Translations under genes and position numbers: made by a program
The notes under the pieces: model-generated
What the model was told of the DNA's origin: nothing
What the model saw: the letters and a program-made list of their open reading frames with translations, nothing else
The model's database searches: none
Shown: positions 48,513-57,002 of the stretch, one piece after another
Layout: each line of letters opens with the position of its first letter
How positions within the stretch are numbered: position 1 is the first letter of the stretch
Origin: UMGS1883 sp045636425
Lineage (GTDB): Bacteria > Bacillota > Clostridia > UMGS1883
Direction: 5' to 3'
Length of the DNA stretch: 64,000 nucleotides
NCBI GenBank assembly: GCA_045636425.1
Contig: JAZTXM010000014.1
Span: 72,923-136,922 of the forward strand

Positions 48513-49303
48513 CAGAGAAAAAATTTATACATATAAAACCACTGATTCACTGCATAACCAATCCCATATCTATAAATCAGTGTGCCAATGCAGTTCTTGC
48601 TGTAGGTGCAAAGCCAATTATGGCAGAGCACCCCAAGGAGGTTAAAGAGATTACAAAAACGGCAGATGCACTGATGCTTAATATTGGGAACATTACCGAT
48701 CCCAGAATGGAGGCAATGCCTATTTCGTTAAGAGAGGCAGTAAAAAAGAATATCCCCGTTGTACTGGATATTGTGGGGCTTGCTTGTTCATCACTACGCA
48801 AAAGCTTTGTGAATAAATTGCTGAAAGAAGCCATGCCGACAGTTATCAAAGGCAATTATTCCGAAATATTTGCACTGTATAACGAGGAATATAGTTCATC
48901 GGGTGTAGATGCAGATAGCACTCTTTCTTCTGAAGACACCGAAAAAGCGGCAGTATTCCTTGCGAAAAAATACAATACTATTATACTTGCAACAGGGAAA
49001 AAGGACATTATTACGAATGGAAGAAGGCTTGTATATATTAAAAATGGTACGGAGCAGTTGTCGTCCGTTACGGGCACAGGCTGTATGCTTGGAGCTTTAT
49101 GTGCAGCATATCTTACAATGGATAATTATTTTGATGCCGTGGTTTATGCCTGTGCGGCATTGAGTATTTCAGGCGAACAGTCAGAAACACTTGCAGGAAA
49201 CGCTTCGTTTATGCAAGGACTTATGAACAGGCTTTCTACCATAACAAAAGCCGATATACAAGCATATATGAAAGCGGAGGAAAAGAAAATTGATGAAGTT
49301 TGA
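48509..49303 (+). CDS. thiM: hydroxyethylthiazole kinase
   Basis: It phosphorylates 4-methyl-5-hydroxyethylthiazole for thiamine salvage. The 264-residue protein is ribokinase-like: PLIHCITNPISINQCANAVLAVGAKPIMAEHP-type N-terminus, VVLDIVGLACSSLR, VIKGNYSEI and the active-site VTGTGCMLGA. It starts at GTG 48509 overlapping the thiW stop by four bases; the longer frame to 48458 lies inside thiW. Overlaps thiE at its 3' end. Confidence 0.94.
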   Translation: MTEKKFIHIKPLIHCITNPISINQCANAVLAVGAKPIMAEHPKEVKEITKTADALMLNIGNITDPRMEAMPISLREAVKKNIPVVLDIVGLACSSLRKSFVNKLLKEAMPTVIKGNYSEIFALYNEEYSSSGVDADSTLSSEDTEKAAVFLAKKYNTIILATGKKDIITNGRRLVYIKNGTEQLSSVTGTGCMLGALCAAYLTMDNYFDAVVYACAALSISGEQSETLAGNASFMQGLMNRLSTITKADIQAYMKAEEKKIDEV

Positions 49304-49925
49304 TACAAGAATGTATTTTATAACCGACAGTTCAAACTACTCAGAGGATGAATTCTTATACCGTGTTGAACAAGCTCTGCTGGGAGGAGTTACACTGCTT
49401 CAGCTTCGTGAAAAAGAAAAATCCACAAGGGAATATATTGAACTTGCCCGAAAAGTTCACAACATAACAAGAAAATATAATGTTCCGCTCATCATTGATG
49501 ACAGAGTGGATGTGGCTTTAGCGATAAATGCGGAGGGGGTGCATGTAGGGCAAAGCGATATGCCTGTTGCTATTGCAAGAAAGCTTATGGGCGAAAAAAA
49601 GATTGTCGGAGCAACTGCAAAAACTGTAAAGCAAGCAAAAGAAGCCTTTACGCAAGGAGCAGACTATCTTGGCGTGGGAGCAATTTATCCGACAAAAACA
49701 AAGGTTAAGACAGTATTGACGTCCATTCAGGTATTAAAGCAAATTTGCAATGCCGTTCCTATTCCTGTTAATGCTATCGGTGGCTTAAACAGAGATAATA
49801 TTGATGTGTTAAAAGGAATACCGATTGCCGGAATTTGCGTGGTATCTGCAATTATGCAGACAGAAAACCCAAAAAAAGCGGTTGCTGAACTCATTAAAAG
49901 TGCAAAGGAGCTTAATTTATGGTAA
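49293..49925 (+). CDS. thiE: thiamine-phosphate synthase
   Basis: ThiE joins HMP-pyrophosphate with thiazole phosphate to form thiamine monophosphate (210 residues, TIM barrel). Motifs: GGVTLLQLREKEKSTREY, PLIIDDRVDVALAINAEGVHVGQSDMP and YLGVGAIYPTKTK, NAIGGLN. The ATG at 49293 overlaps the thiM end; a TTG at 49290 also fits. It is between thiM and thiD, the enzymes that provide its two substrates. Confidence 0.95.
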   Translation: MKFDTRMYFITDSSNYSEDEFLYRVEQALLGGVTLLQLREKEKSTREYIELARKVHNITRKYNVPLIIDDRVDVALAINAEGVHVGQSDMPVAIARKLMGEKKIVGATAKTVKQAKEAFTQGADYLGVGAIYPTKTKVKTVLTSIQVLKQICNAVPIPVNAIGGLNRDNIDVLKGIPIAGICVVSAIMQTENPKKAVAELIKSAKELNLW

Positions 49926-50722
49926 AAAGTAAACAAATGAAAACGTCGCTCTCTATTGCAGGCAGTGACTGTAGCGGGGGTGCGGGAATTCAGGCAGATA
50001 TAAAAACCATGACAATGAACGGTGTTTATGCAATGAGTGCTATTACGGCACTTACTGCCCAGAATACACTTGGGGTAAGGACAATTTCGGAAGTGACTTC
50101 ACGTTTTTTAAAAGAGCAACTGGATGCCATATTTGAAGATATATTCCCCGACAGTGTAAAAATCGGGATGGTGTCATCGGGCGAGCTTATAGATGTAATT
50201 GCCGACAGGCTTACAATTTATAATGCAAAAAATATTGTTGTAGACCCTGTAATGGTTGCAACAAGCGGTTTTTCTCTCATAAAAATGGATGCCGTAAACA
50301 CTCTGGTTTTAAAGCTTTTGCCTATGGCAACTCTTGTAACGCCCAATATTCCCGAAGCAGAAGTTTTGTCGGGAATGAAAATTTGCGGCAAAGAAGATAT
50401 GATAAAAGCTGCGAAATACATAGAAGAAAAATATCAGTGCTGTGTTTTGTTAAAGGGAGGTCACAGGGTGAATGATGCAAATGACCTTTTGTACGAAAAA
50501 GGCAAGGCGGTATGGTTTCGGGCAGAACGAATCGATAATACAAACACGCATGGAACGGGATGCACTCTGTCAAGTGCAATAGCGGCAAATCTTGCCAAAG
50601 GCTTTTCTGTATTTGAGTCTGTAAAAAGAGCAAAAGAATATGTTTCGGGCGCACTTCGGGCAGGTCTTGATTTAGGTGCAGGGGCAGGCCCGCTAATGCA
50701 CAATTTTGATTTAAAGTCTTAA
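49919..50722 (+). CDS. thiD: hydroxymethylpyrimidine/phosphomethylpyrimidine kinase
   Basis: ThiD phosphorylates HMP twice (267 residues). Ribokinase-fold motifs: SIAGSDCSGGAGIQADIKTMT, VVDPVMVATSG, LVTPNIPEAEVLSG and NTHGTGCTLSSAIAANLAKG (anion hole). AAGGAG lies 8 bases before the ATG, inside thiE. thiC and thiG are not present, so the operon serves salvage of pyrimidine and thiazole. Confidence 0.95.
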   Translation: MVKSKQMKTSLSIAGSDCSGGAGIQADIKTMTMNGVYAMSAITALTAQNTLGVRTISEVTSRFLKEQLDAIFEDIFPDSVKIGMVSSGELIDVIADRLTIYNAKNIVVDPVMVATSGFSLIKMDAVNTLVLKLLPMATLVTPNIPEAEVLSGMKICGKEDMIKAAKYIEEKYQCCVLLKGGHRVNDANDLLYEKGKAVWFRAERIDNTNTHGTGCTLSSAIAANLAKGFSVFESVKRAKEYVSGALRAGLDLGAGAGPLMHNFDLKS

Positions 50723-50725
50723 GCT

Positions 50726-50757
50726 TGGGAGCGCAAGGGTTCGACTCCCTTCTAAAC
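50726..50757 (+). other. tRNA 3'-end fragment after thiD
   Basis: GCAAGGGTTCGACTCCCTT contains a perfect five-pair T-stem (AAGGG/CCCTT) and a canonical TTCGACT T-loop, preceded by sequence like a long variable arm (CTTGGGAGC). The D-arm and anticodon arm are absent; upstream is thiD coding sequence. It looks like a Leu/Ser-type tRNA 3' remnant, possibly an integration scar. Confidence 0.65.
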
Positions 50758-50760
50758 AAT

Positions 50761-50800
50761 AAAAAAACAACCACCCCTCTGACGAGGAGTAGTTGTTTTT
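50761..50800. terminator. bidirectional terminator between thiD and tRNA-Leu
   Basis: AAAAAACAACCACCCCTC (50763-50780) pairs with GAGGAGTAGTTGTTTTTT (50785-50802 region) with few mismatches. It can serve the convergent thi operon and tRNA-Leu. Confidence 0.8.
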
Positions 50801-50887
50801 TGGTGCCGATGGCGGGAGTCGAACCCGCACGGTGTTGCCACCGACGGATTTTGAGTCCGTTACGTCTGCCAATTCCATCACATCGGC
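50801..50887 (-). tRNA. tRNA-Leu (CAA)
   Basis: An 87-base class II tRNA on the minus strand with acceptor GCCGATG, anticodon loop CTCAAAA (CAA), a long variable arm (GGTGGCAACACC) and an encoded CCA. Confidence 0.94.
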
Positions 50888-50936
50888 TTAACGGATTTGA
50901 TTATACTACAAAGAATTTAAAAAATCAATACTTTTA

Positions 50937-50974
50937 TTAAAAAAAACGGTTGCCGTATTTATTTTACGGCAACC
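50937..50974 (-). terminator. terminator of rpoD
   Basis: GGTTGCCGT (50948-50956) pairs with ACGGCAACC (50966-50974). On the minus strand it is followed by a T-run (complement of AAAAAA at 50941-50946). Confidence 0.85.
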
Positions 50975-50981
50975 AAAATTT

Positions 50982-52064
50982 TTATTCTAAGAAATCCTTT
51001 AATTTCTTACTTCTGCTTGGGTGGCGAAGCTTGCGAAGTGCTTTAGCCTCAATCTGACGGATTCTTTCTCTTGTTACGTCAAACACGCCGCCTACTTCTT
51101 CAAGCGTTCTTGCTCTGCCGTCCTCAAGACCGAAGCGAAGGCGAAGCACCTTTTCTTCACGGGGAGTAAGGGTATTGAGCACATCCATAAGCTGTTCCTT
51201 AAGAAGCATAAATGATGCCGCTTCACTGGGAGCAGGTGCATCGTCATCGGGAATGAAGTCGCCAAGGTGGCTGTCTTCCTCTTCTCCGATAGGTGTTTCA
51301 AGGGATACAGGCTCCTGTGCAATCTTCATGATTTCACGAACTTTCTCAAGGCTCATTCCCATTTCCTTAGCAATTTCTTCGGGAGAGGGCTCTCTGCCAA
51401 GCTCCTGCAGAAGCTGACGGGAAACACGGATAAGCTTATTAATTGTTTCAACCATATGAACGGGGATACGGATTGTCCTTGCCTGGTCGGCAATTGCACG
51501 GGTGATTGCCTGTCTTATCCACCAGGTAGCATAGGTGCTGAATTTGTATCCCTTTGTGTAGTCGAATTTTTCAACAGCCTTTATAAGACCAAGATTACCC
51601 TCCTGAATAAGGTCAAGGAAAAGCATGCCGCGGCCTACATAACGCTTGGCAATACTTACAACAAGACGAAGGTTTGCCTCTGTGAGCTTTTTCTTTGCTT
51701 CTTCATCGCCGTCGCTCATACGCTGTGCGTATTCAATTTCCTCGTCGGGGGAAAGAAGCGGAACTTTACCTATTTCTTTAAGGTACATTCTTACATGGTC
51801 ATCTACATTGATGCCTTCGGGAACGGAAAGGTCCTCCAAATCCTCTTCGGAAATTTCAATCTTCTTAATTTCCTGGTCGATATCTTCTCCCACAATATCA
51901 ATGCCCAAATCCTCAAGATTGTCGTGGATTTTTTCAATCTGCTCCACGTCAAGCTCCAGTTCGCCGAGAGTTTCTTCAATCTCGTGCTCTGTAAGCATGC
52001 CCTTTTGCTTGCCTTTTTCGATAAGCTCCTTGATAATGTTCTTTTTGTTTACTGTTTCGCTCAT
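50982..52064 (-). CDS. rpoD: RNA polymerase primary sigma factor
   Basis: The housekeeping sigma (SigA, 360 residues). It has a short acidic region 1, region 1.2/2 (DDHVRMYLKEIGKVPLLSPDEEIEYA, GLIKAVEKFDYTKGYKFSTYATWWIRQAITRAI), region 3 and region 4.2 (TLEEVGGVFDVTRERIRQIEAKALRKLRHPSRSK). It directs most promoters seen here. It lies 27 bases after dnaG, the conserved macromolecular synthesis pair; rpsU is not adjacent. Confidence 0.97.
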   Translation of the reverse strand: MSETVNKKNIIKELIEKGKQKGMLTEHEIEETLGELELDVEQIEKIHDNLEDLGIDIVGEDIDQEIKKIEISEEDLEDLSVPEGINVDDHVRMYLKEIGKVPLLSPDEEIEYAQRMSDGDEEAKKKLTEANLRLVVSIAKRYVGRGMLFLDLIQEGNLGLIKAVEKFDYTKGYKFSTYATWWIRQAITRAIADQARTIRIPVHMVETINKLIRVSRQLLQELGREPSPEEIAKEMGMSLEKVREIMKIAQEPVSLETPIGEEEDSHLGDFIPDDDAPAPSEAASFMLLKEQLMDVLNTLTPREEKVLRLRFGLEDGRARTLEEVGGVFDVTRERIRQIEAKALRKLRHPSRSKKLKDFLE

Positions 52065-52091
52065 GTATAATCAAATCCTTTCGCCTAGCTC

Positions 52092-53840
52092 TCAGCCTCT
52101 TTGTTTTTTTTCTTTTAAAAGCTCGCTTATAAGTTGTAGGTTTCCCTCGCTTTGTGCTTTTTGCAGCTTTTCATTCCAGATTTCGTTTTCCATTATCTGT
52201 GCAAAGTCATCAGCCGCCCTCAGGCTGTCGGAGACGTTTTGCACACTCATCAGAATATTGGAAAGCTCCTTTTCATGTCCCTGCATTTCTTTCATCAGAT
52301 AGTCACGGCACTCGCCCGACTTATTTTCTTTGTAATATGTACAAATATGTGTAAAAACCCTTTTGTGTATATCATCGGAAAAGCTTTCCGCATCGAATTT
52401 TTCCCCGTATGATGAAAATACCTTCGGGCTTTCACAAAGCATGGAGAGAAATCCCGCCTCGGCGGTGTGTCTTCTTCCTGCTGTTTTCTTTTCGGCAGAA
52501 GCTTGTCCGCCTACTGCCTGCCTGAGCTGTGAAGATACCTCTTTACGCACCTTCTTTGCATTGGTTTTCCTGATTTCGCTGTTAATTGCTTCAATGCTGA
52601 TTCCCGTCTTTGCCGAAAGCCTTGCTACATAAACTTCTCTTTCTACTGCACCGGGAATTTCGGCAAAAAGCTTGGAAGCATTTGAGAGCATCTCTATTTT
52701 TTGTGCCGTGTCGTTTAAATCAACGCCGCTTAAAAGCACGTCCATTCTATGCTCTGTCAGCGTTTTTGCTTTTTTAATCAATTCCTCAAATTCTTCTACG
52801 CCGTATTTTTTTATGAATTCATCAGGGTCTTTGGCGTCAGGCATAGTAATTACACGAAGCCTTGTATCAAACTCCTTGAAGATTTCCGCCGCCCTTTCCA
52901 GTGCCTTTTGCCCTGCACCGTCACTGTCAAAACATAAATAAACGGGGCTTTTGGAAATGAGCTTTGCCTGGTCACGGGTAAATGCCGTTCCGCATGCGGC
53001 AACCACACAATTTATTTCCGCCTGATGCAGAGAGATAACGTCCATGTTACCCTCTACCAATATATAATACCCACGGCTACTTTTTTTAGCAAGGTTAAGT
53101 GCATAAAGATTTTTACCCTTGTCAAAGACTATGCTTTCGGGTGAGTTCATATATTTTGCCGCATCGCCCGAAAGAATTCTTCCCGTAAAGCCGACGATGT
53201 TACTTCGTACATCAAATATCGGGAACATTACCCTTTCGCGGAATCGGTCGTAAACATGCCCCTTGTCATTCATGATGCAAAGCCCTGCCTCGACCATAAG
53301 AGCACGGTCATACCCCTTTTTTTGTAAATGCTTTAAAAGATTATCCCACCCTGAGGGGGCAAATCCCAATCCGAAAGCCGCTATTGTTTTGCCGCTCAGC
53401 TTTCTTTTGGTCAGATAATCCTGTGCTGCCTTGCCCTGCTCCGACAAAAGACATTCACGGAAAAACCTCGCGGCATCCTTATTCATTTCGTATATTTTCT
53501 GCTTGCGTTTGTATTTTTCATCATCCCTGCCTCCGCCTGTATCCTCAGGCATCCGTATGCCTGCACGGTCAGCAAGAAACCGGAGAGCATCGGGGAAATC
53601 CAGCCCTTCTGCGTTCATAATAAACTGGATCACGCTTCCGCCGGCGCCGCAGCCGAAGCAATGGTAGAGCTGCTTGTCCGCACTGACGTGAAAAGAGGGA
53701 GTCTTTTCCCTGTGAAAAGGACAACATCCCATAAAGCTGCTGCCTGACCTTTTCAGCCGTACATACCCCGAAACAATATCCACAATGTCGTTTGCCGAAA
53801 TAACTTCGTTAACAAGTTCTTCGGAATAAAAAGCCGCCAT
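52092..53840 (-). CDS. dnaG: DNA primase
   Basis: DnaG makes primers for lagging-strand synthesis (582 residues). It starts with a CHC2 zinc finger (CCPFHREKTPSFHVS...HCFGCGAGG). The polymerase core has the RFRERVMFPIFDV-type region, and the TOPRIM acids appear in LVEGNMDVISLHQ and CFDSDGAGQKALERA. The C-terminal helicase-interaction domain is present but short and helical. It is the first gene of the dnaG-rpoD operon. Confidence 0.96.
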   Translation of the reverse strand: MAAFYSEELVNEVISANDIVDIVSGYVRLKRSGSSFMGCCPFHREKTPSFHVSADKQLYHCFGCGAGGSVIQFIMNAEGLDFPDALRFLADRAGIRMPEDTGGGRDDEKYKRKQKIYEMNKDAARFFRECLLSEQGKAAQDYLTKRKLSGKTIAAFGLGFAPSGWDNLLKHLQKKGYDRALMVEAGLCIMNDKGHVYDRFRERVMFPIFDVRSNIVGFTGRILSGDAAKYMNSPESIVFDKGKNLYALNLAKKSSRGYYILVEGNMDVISLHQAEINCVVAACGTAFTRDQAKLISKSPVYLCFDSDGAGQKALERAAEIFKEFDTRLRVITMPDAKDPDEFIKKYGVEEFEELIKKAKTLTEHRMDVLLSGVDLNDTAQKIEMLSNASKLFAEIPGAVEREVYVARLSAKTGISIEAINSEIRKTNAKKVRKEVSSQLRQAVGGQASAEKKTAGRRHTAEAGFLSMLCESPKVFSSYGEKFDAESFSDDIHKRVFTHICTYYKENKSGECRDYLMKEMQGHEKELSNILMSVQNVSDSLRAADDFAQIMENEIWNEKLQKAQSEGNLQLISELLKEKKQRG

Positions 53841-53963
53841 CGTAAAAACCTCTTATTATAAAGTCTATAACATTATTTTCGACACAGGCAGAGAAAATCC
53901 TTTTTTTTCATCAAAAAATTTTCCGTCAAAAGGAAAAAATTAAAGATTTTTTTCAAAAAAAGC

Positions 53964-53992
53964 TTTACAAACCCATTTTTATGTGCTATACT
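53964..53992 (+). promoter_or_regulatory. promoter of tRNA-Gly
   Basis: TTTACA at 53964-53969 and TATACT at 53987-53992, spacer 17, 18 bases before the tRNA. Confidence 0.8.
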
Positions 53993-54010
53993 ATCACTTG
54001 CTTGAGAAAT

Positions 54011-54085
54011 GCGGGAGTGGCTCAGTGGTAGAGCGTCACCTTGCCAAGGTGAACGTCGCGAGTTCGAATCTCGTCTTCCGCTCCA
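54011..54085 (+). tRNA. tRNA-Gly (GCC)
   Basis: A 75-base gene: acceptor GCGGGAG, anticodon loop TTGCCAA (GCC), T-loop TTCGAAT and an encoded CCA. Confidence 0.95.
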
Positions 54086-54086
54086 G

Positions 54087-54118
54087 AAAATCCGTACACG
54101 ATAGTGTGCGGATTTTTA
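54087..54118 (+). terminator. terminator after tRNA-Gly
   Basis: AAAATCCGTACAC pairs with GTGTGCGGATTTT (one G-U), followed by TTAC. Confidence 0.8.
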
Positions 54119-54146
54119 CTTATTCACTATACACTAAAAACAACGC

Positions 54147-54174
54147 TTGCTTTTTTTTAAAAATGATGTATAAT
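54147..54174 (+). promoter_or_regulatory. promoter of the DUF1858 gene
   Basis: TTGCTT at 54147-54152 and TATAAT at 54169-54174 with a 16-base spacer. Confidence 0.65.
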
Positions 54175-54216
54175 AGAAGTGTAAGTTTGTAGTACTAATA
54201 TTAGGGAGGTGTTTTT

Positions 54217-54420
54217 ATGGCAAAGGTAACGAAAGACACTATTATTCTTGATGTTCTTAAGATGGATGCAGGTACAGCACCCTTTTTCCTGGAAATAGGT
54301 ATGCATTGCCTGGGTTGCCCTTCAGCCAGCGGAGAGTCAATTGCAGAAGCTTGTGCGGTGCATGGTGCTGATGCAGATGCTCTTATTGCGAAGCTTAACG
54401 AATATCTGGAGAATAAATAA
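54217..54420 (+). CDS. DUF1858 small redox-type protein
   Basis: A 67-residue protein: TIILDVLKMDAGTAPFFLEIGMHCLGCPSASGESIAEACAVHGADADALIAKLNEYLEN. It matches DUF1858 (hybrid-cluster-protein-associated redox disulfide domain), with the CLGC pair near residue 31 as likely redox or metal ligands. The family is found in anaerobes; the function is not established. It has its own promoter, GGGAGG site and strong terminator, so it is monocistronic. Confidence 0.88.
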   Translation: MAKVTKDTIILDVLKMDAGTAPFFLEIGMHCLGCPSASGESIAEACAVHGADADALIAKLNEYLENK

Positions 54421-54426
54421 TGAACA

Positions 54427-54469
54427 AAAAGAAGGTGTAAAAAAGGATGTCTTTTTTGCACCTTCTTTT
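54427..54469 (+). terminator. terminator after the DUF1858 gene
   Basis: AAAAGAAGGTGTAAAAAAG and CTTTTTTGCACCTTCTTTT (19-base arms, one G-U) with loop GATGT. Confidence 0.85.
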
Positions 54470-54511
54470 CGCAAATGGAACTTTTTTTAGTTTGTCTGCA
54501 AGTGTCATATA

Positions 54512-54540
54512 TTGACATTTATGGGTAGATAGTGTAAAAT
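54512..54540 (+). promoter_or_regulatory. promoter of the SH3-repeat gene
   Basis: TTGACA at 54512-54517 and TAAAAT at 54535-54540 with a 17-base spacer. Confidence 0.8.
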
Positions 54541-54576
54541 AAAACAACAATACACATACGTTAGGAAGTTATAGGT

Positions 54577-56223
54577 ATGAAAAAACTGATTGCATTCATA
54601 TTTACCATAGCAGCACTCCTTTGCTGTACTAACACGGCACTTGCCGCAGAAACGCTTTACGCCGCAAATGCGGAGGGAGAGCTGTCTTTGCACATTTCGC
54701 CGAATGAAAAAAGCTATGAGATAGCAGCTATTCCCGCTTGCTCTAAACTCACTCTTTTAAGCCGCGATAAAACCTGGGGGCTTGTGGAGTTTAATAAAAA
54801 AAGCGGCTGGGTAAATCTGAGCTTCACTCGTACCTCATATAAAAAGGCCGCTTTGGCAACAGGCAGTGATTTGGAGAAAAAGGTGAAGGTTTCCACCAAG
54901 GAAGGTGTTGCCTATCTTTATGACGTTCCGTCGGCAGACGTGCTTTTGGGAAGCGATGTGAAGGATGTCATCACAAATGATATGGTTTTGGAAATTAAAA
55001 GAGAAACGCCTTCGGGTTGGGGACTTGTTTCCAAAAACAATGATAAAAATTATGCGTGGATACAGCTTAAAGATACGGTCCCCTTTGAAGAATTTGACGG
55101 GGCGGAATACGGCCAGGTTGAGTATGTGTACATTCTGTCAAAGGGTGGTAAGGGCGTAGAACTTTGGGAAAATCTTAGAAGAGCCTCCTATCACACAATC
55201 ATTCCCGATTGCACGAGATTGACCGTGCGAAAGAAAGAGAAAGGATATGCTTATGTAGCATATAACGGGATTAACGGATGGATTGATTATTCCTGCACAA
55301 CACAGTCGCTGTCCAATGCGCAGAATAAGGCGGGAAAAGCTGTTAACCTTGAATATATTGTAGTAACTGAAAATGATGAGATAGAACTTTTGAGTCTTCC
55401 CTCGGATAATCCCGATGACAAGGCACAGCACCTTGGTGAAATAGAGAATGGTACTACAGTCTTTGTCCAGAGAAGTACGGCGAGCGGCTGGTGCCTTATT
55501 AACCACAACGGCGTTTTGGGCTGGGTTTCTTCGCAGCATCTTAAAGAAGCTCCCGAAAGTGAAAATGCCATAATAAATCTTCTCGATAAAGAACGTGAAG
55601 GGTATGTGTGCAGTGAGGACTTGGAAGGCCTCCGGCTCTATGCAACTGCTGATGACGAATATGATACCTCAGTGATACCCGAATGTGTCAAGGTAAGAGT
55701 GATTGCCGAAAAAGGCGATTATGAGTATGTGGTAAATGATTATGCGGCAGGCTGGGCGGAAAAAGGCTCTATTACAGATACATATGCAAACGCACTTACA
55801 TTATATAAGCTTAGTGATGATTTAGTATATGTGGCAACAAAAGATTTTGATGTAATGAGTTTTCCTACCAAATCGGAAAAATGCCAAAGTATGGTTCTTA
55901 CCAATGTTAAAAAGGGAACTGATTTTGGTGTAATTAAAATTGTTGAAACAGGAAAAAATGACTGGGGCCTGACGGAAATTAACGGCGTTTTGGGCTGGGT
56001 AAATCTTGATTATGCGGAAAGAACGGAAATAACCGCAACAGATATAATATTAGTGGTAGCAATTGTTGCGGGGACTTTGTTTGCAGCTTTCGCGGTGATA
56101 TTCATTCTCAAAAGAAAGAACAAAAAGGTAAAATTTAATGAAAAGAAGGTTGGAGAAGATGAAAACGTATCAGATGGAAATAGCATCGGTGAAAAGGAAT
56201 CTGCCGATGTTTCCGGTAAATGA
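54577..56223 (+). CDS. secreted, membrane-anchored protein with six SH3-like repeats
   Basis: A 548-residue protein not matching a named family. It has a signal peptide (MKKLIAFIFTIAALLCCTNTALA, cleavage after about residue 23). Then come six diverged repeats of about 65-75 residues, each ending in a W-G-x-V/I...G-W-V/I pattern (WGLVEFNKKSGWVNL, WGLVSKNNDKNYAWI, YVAYNGINGWIDY, WCLINHNGVLGWVSS, YVVNDYAAGWAEK, WGLTEINGVLGWVNL). This is typical of bacterial SH3b domains. A C-terminal membrane helix (ILVVAIVAGTLFAAFAVIFIL) and a charged cytoplasmic tail follow. I infer a surface protein that may bind wall peptides; no catalytic domain is attached. Its 3' end overlaps the next gene. Confidence 0.85.
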   Translation: MKKLIAFIFTIAALLCCTNTALAAETLYAANAEGELSLHISPNEKSYEIAAIPACSKLTLLSRDKTWGLVEFNKKSGWVNLSFTRTSYKKAALATGSDLEKKVKVSTKEGVAYLYDVPSADVLLGSDVKDVITNDMVLEIKRETPSGWGLVSKNNDKNYAWIQLKDTVPFEEFDGAEYGQVEYVYILSKGGKGVELWENLRRASYHTIIPDCTRLTVRKKEKGYAYVAYNGINGWIDYSCTTQSLSNAQNKAGKAVNLEYIVVTENDEIELLSLPSDNPDDKAQHLGEIENGTTVFVQRSTASGWCLINHNGVLGWVSSQHLKEAPESENAIINLLDKEREGYVCSEDLEGLRLYATADDEYDTSVIPECVKVRVIAEKGDYEYVVNDYAAGWAEKGSITDTYANALTLYKLSDDLVYVATKDFDVMSFPTKSEKCQSMVLTNVKKGTDFGVIKIVETGKNDWGLTEINGVLGWVNLDYAERTEITATDIILVVAIVAGTLFAAFAVIFILKRKNKKVKFNEKKVGEDENVSDGNSIGEKESADVSGK

Positions 56224-56713
56224 TAAAATTTCCATAGCGGCATTTATTCTTTTCGGAGACGTAGAGCTTACGGTTAATTGTGCGGGTGCGCTTTTAAAGA
56301 AAGTGCCCGAATATGACATAATGGTTACCGCGGAGGCAAAGAGTATTCCGTTAATTCACGAAATGGCACGCCAGGCAGGGGTAAATGATTATGTTATTGC
56401 ACGCAAAAAACCTAAGGTTTATATGAGCGATGTAATAGAGGTTAGTGTAAATTCAATCACAACCCACGGGGAGCAGAAGCTTTATATAGGAAAAGAAGAC
56501 GTTGAAAAGATTAAAGGTAAAAGAGTGCTTATTGTGGACGACGTAATAAGCACCGGAGAATCCTTAAACGCCCTTGAAAAGCTGATAGAAGTTGCAGGTG
56601 GTAATATCGTGGGTAAAGCGGCAGTGCTGGCAGAGGGAGATGCCGCAGACAGGGACGATATTATTTTCCTGAAAAAACTGCCTCTCTTTGACTCGGAGGG
56701 AAATGAATTATAA
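56159..56713 (+). CDS. phosphoribosyltransferase (adenine/purine PRTase-like)
   Basis: A 184-residue type I PRTase with the PRPP motif VLIVDDVISTGESL at about residues 127-140, preceded by IVMVTAEAKSIPLIHEMAR-like substrate-loop sequence. It resembles adenine or xanthine PRTases, but the base specificity is not clear. I prefer ATG 56159, right after GGAGAAG and where the family's N-terminus (MKTYQMEIASVKRNLPM) begins; ATG 56138 is in frame. It overlaps the SH3 gene by 65 bases, so the two are co-transcribed. Confidence 0.82.
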   Translation: MKTYQMEIASVKRNLPMFPVNDKISIAAFILFGDVELTVNCAGALLKKVPEYDIMVTAEAKSIPLIHEMARQAGVNDYVIARKKPKVYMSDVIEVSVNSITTHGEQKLYIGKEDVEKIKGKRVLIVDDVISTGESLNALEKLIEVAGGNIVGKAAVLAEGDAADRDDIIFLKKLPLFDSEGNEL

Positions 56714-56730
56714 AAAATCAGAAAAAACAG

Positions 56731-56759
56731 TTGACAAAAGGAAAAAGAACTGTTATAAT
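56731..56759 (+). promoter_or_regulatory. promoter of infC-rpmI-rplT
   Basis: TTGACA at 56731-56736 and TATAAT at 56754-56759, spacer 17, starting an about 240-base leader. Confidence 0.88.
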
Positions 56760-56990
56760 AACTAAGCAACAAAGCAGAAGTTACCGCTTCTCACCGTGCA
56801 GGATTACTTGGTACGGTTAATAAAACAGGCTTTTATTATGCTTGAGTTTTGTATAGCGGTAGGTTCTCCTGCCGCTTTTATTATGTGGTAATGTGCGTTA
56901 AATTAAGACGCATGAATCCATGTAAGCATGTCGTAAGTGTGCGACATGGGTGCAGGCTCAGCCTGCTTTAGTGGCGCTAAGCAATTTTTG
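56760..56990 (+). promoter_or_regulatory. infC leader (L20-type attenuator)
   Basis: The long leader begins GCAGAAGTTACCGCTTCTCACCG, typical of Firmicutes infC leaders controlled by L20. It has a terminator (AGCGGTAGG 56855-56863 with CCTGCCGCT 56868-56876, then TTTATT). Further hairpins lie near the ribosome site (CATGTCG/TGCGACATG and GCAGGC-TCA-GCCTGC). L20 control is inferred from family knowledge and position. Confidence 0.75.
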
Positions 56991-57002
56991 GAGGTGTTTT
57001 CT

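Noticed and set aside
50725..50940. 71-aa ORF overlapping the tRNA fragment and tRNA-Leu
   Set aside because: It is translation of tRNA and terminator sequence.
51267..52302. Long plus-strand ORFs (267 and 218 aa) opposite rpoD and dnaG
   Set aside because: They are Phe/Ser-rich translations of the reverse of acidic/helical coding regions; no ribosome sites.
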